DNA of 6,222 nucleotides from positions 1-6,222 of the forward strand of contig CATEEE010000046.1 in NCBI GenBank assembly GCA_949499045.1, given 5' to 3'. A program made the translations under genes and the position numbers. Shown here in pieces: positions 5,297-6,222 of this stretch; the first letter of the stretch is position 1; every line of letters begins with the position of its first letter. The notes under the pieces are model-generated. The model was given only the letters and a program-made list of their open reading frames with translations, made no database searches and was not told where the DNA came from. This DNA comes from Marinobacterium sp. xm-d-530 (GTDB lineage Bacteria; Pseudomonadota; Gammaproteobacteria; Pseudomonadales; Balneatricaceae).

Positions 5297-6222
5297 ATGA
5301 GTATCTATAACGCACCGGCTCAAGACACAGCATTTGTATTGGACCAATTGGTTGAATTCGATCAACTTTGTCAGGCGATGGGCTTAGATGAAGTCAATCT
5401 CGAACTGGCTAATGTCGTCGTTGAAGAGGCGGGCAAGCTCGCATCTGAAGTACTGGCACCACTCAATGCAGTGGGTGATCAAAACGGCGCTCGTCTTGAG
5501 GATGATAAGGTTATAGAGACTGCAGGGTTCTCGGATGCTTACCAGCAGTACATGGAGAACGGTTGGGCAACCCTGACTGCGCCAGAAGCTTTTGGTGGTC
5601 AGGCATTGCCAAATGTAGTGGGTACAGCCGTTAATGAGCTTTGGCACTCAGCCAATATGGCGTTTGCGCTCTGCCCAATGTTGACTCAGGGCTCTATAGA
5701 AGCACTGATTGCTCACGGCAGTGACGAGTTAAAAGATCAGTACCTATCCCGCCTAGTCAGTGGTGAGTGGACCGGTACCATGAACCTGACTGAGCCCAAC
5801 GCGGGTTCTGATTTGGCCGCCGTTTCAACTAAAGCGGTTCCAAATGGTGACCACTACCTGATTTCTGGTCAGAAGATCTACATCACTTGGGGCGATCATC
5901 AGATGACCCCCAATATTGTTCACCTTGTGCTAGCGCGCCTTCCAGATGCACCGGCAGGTGTTAAAGGTATTTCGCTGTTTATCGTGCCTAAGTTCCTATT
6001 GGATGAGAACGGTGAACCCGCAGAGTTGAACGATGCGAAATGTATCTCACTAGAGCACAAGTTGGGTATTCATGGTTCGCCAACCTGTACGATGAGCTTT
6101 GGGGATAACGGTGGAGCGATTGGCTACCTGGTCGGTGAAGAGAACAAAGGTCTAGCCTACATGTTCACCATGATGAACCATGCACGTCAGTCGGTTGGTC
6201 TGCAGGGCTTGTCGATCTCTGA
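5297..6222 (+). CDS. Large-type acyl-CoA dehydrogenase, FadE/DmdC-like (3' end cut by window edge)
   Basis: This is an FAD-dependent enzyme that introduces the alpha-beta double bond in an acyl-CoA and reduces ETF. The frame is open from ATG 5297 to the edge: 308 codons plus two bases. The start MSIYNAPAQDTAFVLDQLVE is the short extra N-terminal segment (PF12418) of the roughly 590-600-aa dehydrogenase group that includes 3-methylmercaptopropionyl-CoA dehydrogenase DmdC. The N-terminal helical domain spans about 35-155. The middle beta domain starts with GTMNLTEPNAGSDLAAV (160-176), the flavin- and substrate-binding signature, and includes KIYITWGDH (193-201). LEHKLGIHGSPTCTMSFGD (252-270) and MFTMMNHARQSVGLQGL (289-305) lead into the C-terminal helical domain. 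The catalytic glutamate and C-terminal extension lie beyond the window. The ribosome binding site is modest (GGGGA, 5283-5287, nine bases from ATG). It is probably the partner that feeds the adjacent ETF. Confidence 0.92.
   Translation, partial: MSIYNAPAQDTAFVLDQLVEFDQLCQAMGLDEVNLELANVVVEEAGKLASEVLAPLNAVGDQNGARLEDDKVIETAGFSDAYQQYMENGWATLTAPEAFGGQALPNVVGTAVNELWHSANMAFALCPMLTQGSIEALIAHGSDELKDQYLSRLVSGEWTGTMNLTEPNAGSDLAAVSTKAVPNGDHYLISGQKIYITWGDHQMTPNIVHLVLARLPDAPAGVKGISLFIVPKFLLDENGEPAELNDAKCISLEHKLGIHGSPTCTMSFGDNGGAIGYLVGEENKGLAYMFTMMNHARQSVGLQGLSIS

Noticed and set aside
5121..5647. Minus-strand open frames at 5121-5333 and 5384-5647
   Set aside because: The first spans the end of etfA and the gap hairpin, the second is antisense to the acyl-CoA dehydrogenase; neither has recognisable motifs.
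1..6222. Mobile element, CRISPR array, tRNA/rRNA gene or novel defence system
   Set aside because: No transposase, integrase, terminal repeats, regularly spaced repeats, cloverleaf or defence domains were seen; every long frame is a metabolic or regulatory gene of known family.

Overview
The window looks like chromosomal DNA from a Gram-negative proteobacterium, most likely a marine gammaproteobacterium of the Oceanospirillales type. That placement is an inference from protein style, moderate GC content and tight operon spacing; nothing in the window fixes the taxon. It holds one partial gene on the minus strand and five genes on the plus strand, the last cut by the window edge. No RNA genes, mobile elements, CRISPR arrays or phage traces were seen.

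Left part (1-788, minus strand): an AraC-family transcriptional regulator with an arabinose-binding-type N-terminal domain. It runs off the left edge just as its helix-turn-helix domain begins. It is read divergently from the rest. The 153-base gap (789-941) is AT-rich and holds a perfect 10-base inverted repeat, a second imperfect inverted pair and a 7-base direct repeat three helical turns apart. These are plausible operators shared by the two divergent promoters.

Right part (942-6222, plus strand): a catabolic operon-like cluster. In order it has a short-form 3-hydroxyacyl-CoA dehydrogenase (942-1784), an AMP-forming fatty-acyl-CoA ligase (1876-3504), the electron transfer flavoprotein beta and alpha subunits etfB (3549-4298) and etfA (4311-5237), and a large-type acyl-CoA dehydrogenase (5297 to the edge, 308 codons seen of an expected 590-600).

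Together these would activate a carboxylic acid to its CoA thioester (ligase), oxidise it at the alpha-beta bond (acyl-CoA dehydrogenase), pass the electrons through a dedicated ETF towards the quinone pool, and oxidise a 3-hydroxyacyl-CoA with NAD+. An enoyl-CoA hydratase and a thiolase are not in the window and must lie downstream or elsewhere. The ligase and dehydrogenase belong to the broad families that also contain DmdB and DmdC of methylmercaptopropionate (DMSP-derived) catabolism. A medium-chain fatty acid and 3-methylmercaptopropionate are therefore both open as substrate. Each intergenic gap of the plus-strand cluster except the 12-base etfB-etfA gap contains a small hairpin. The strongest, between etfA and the acyl-CoA dehydrogenase, resembles a leaky terminator.
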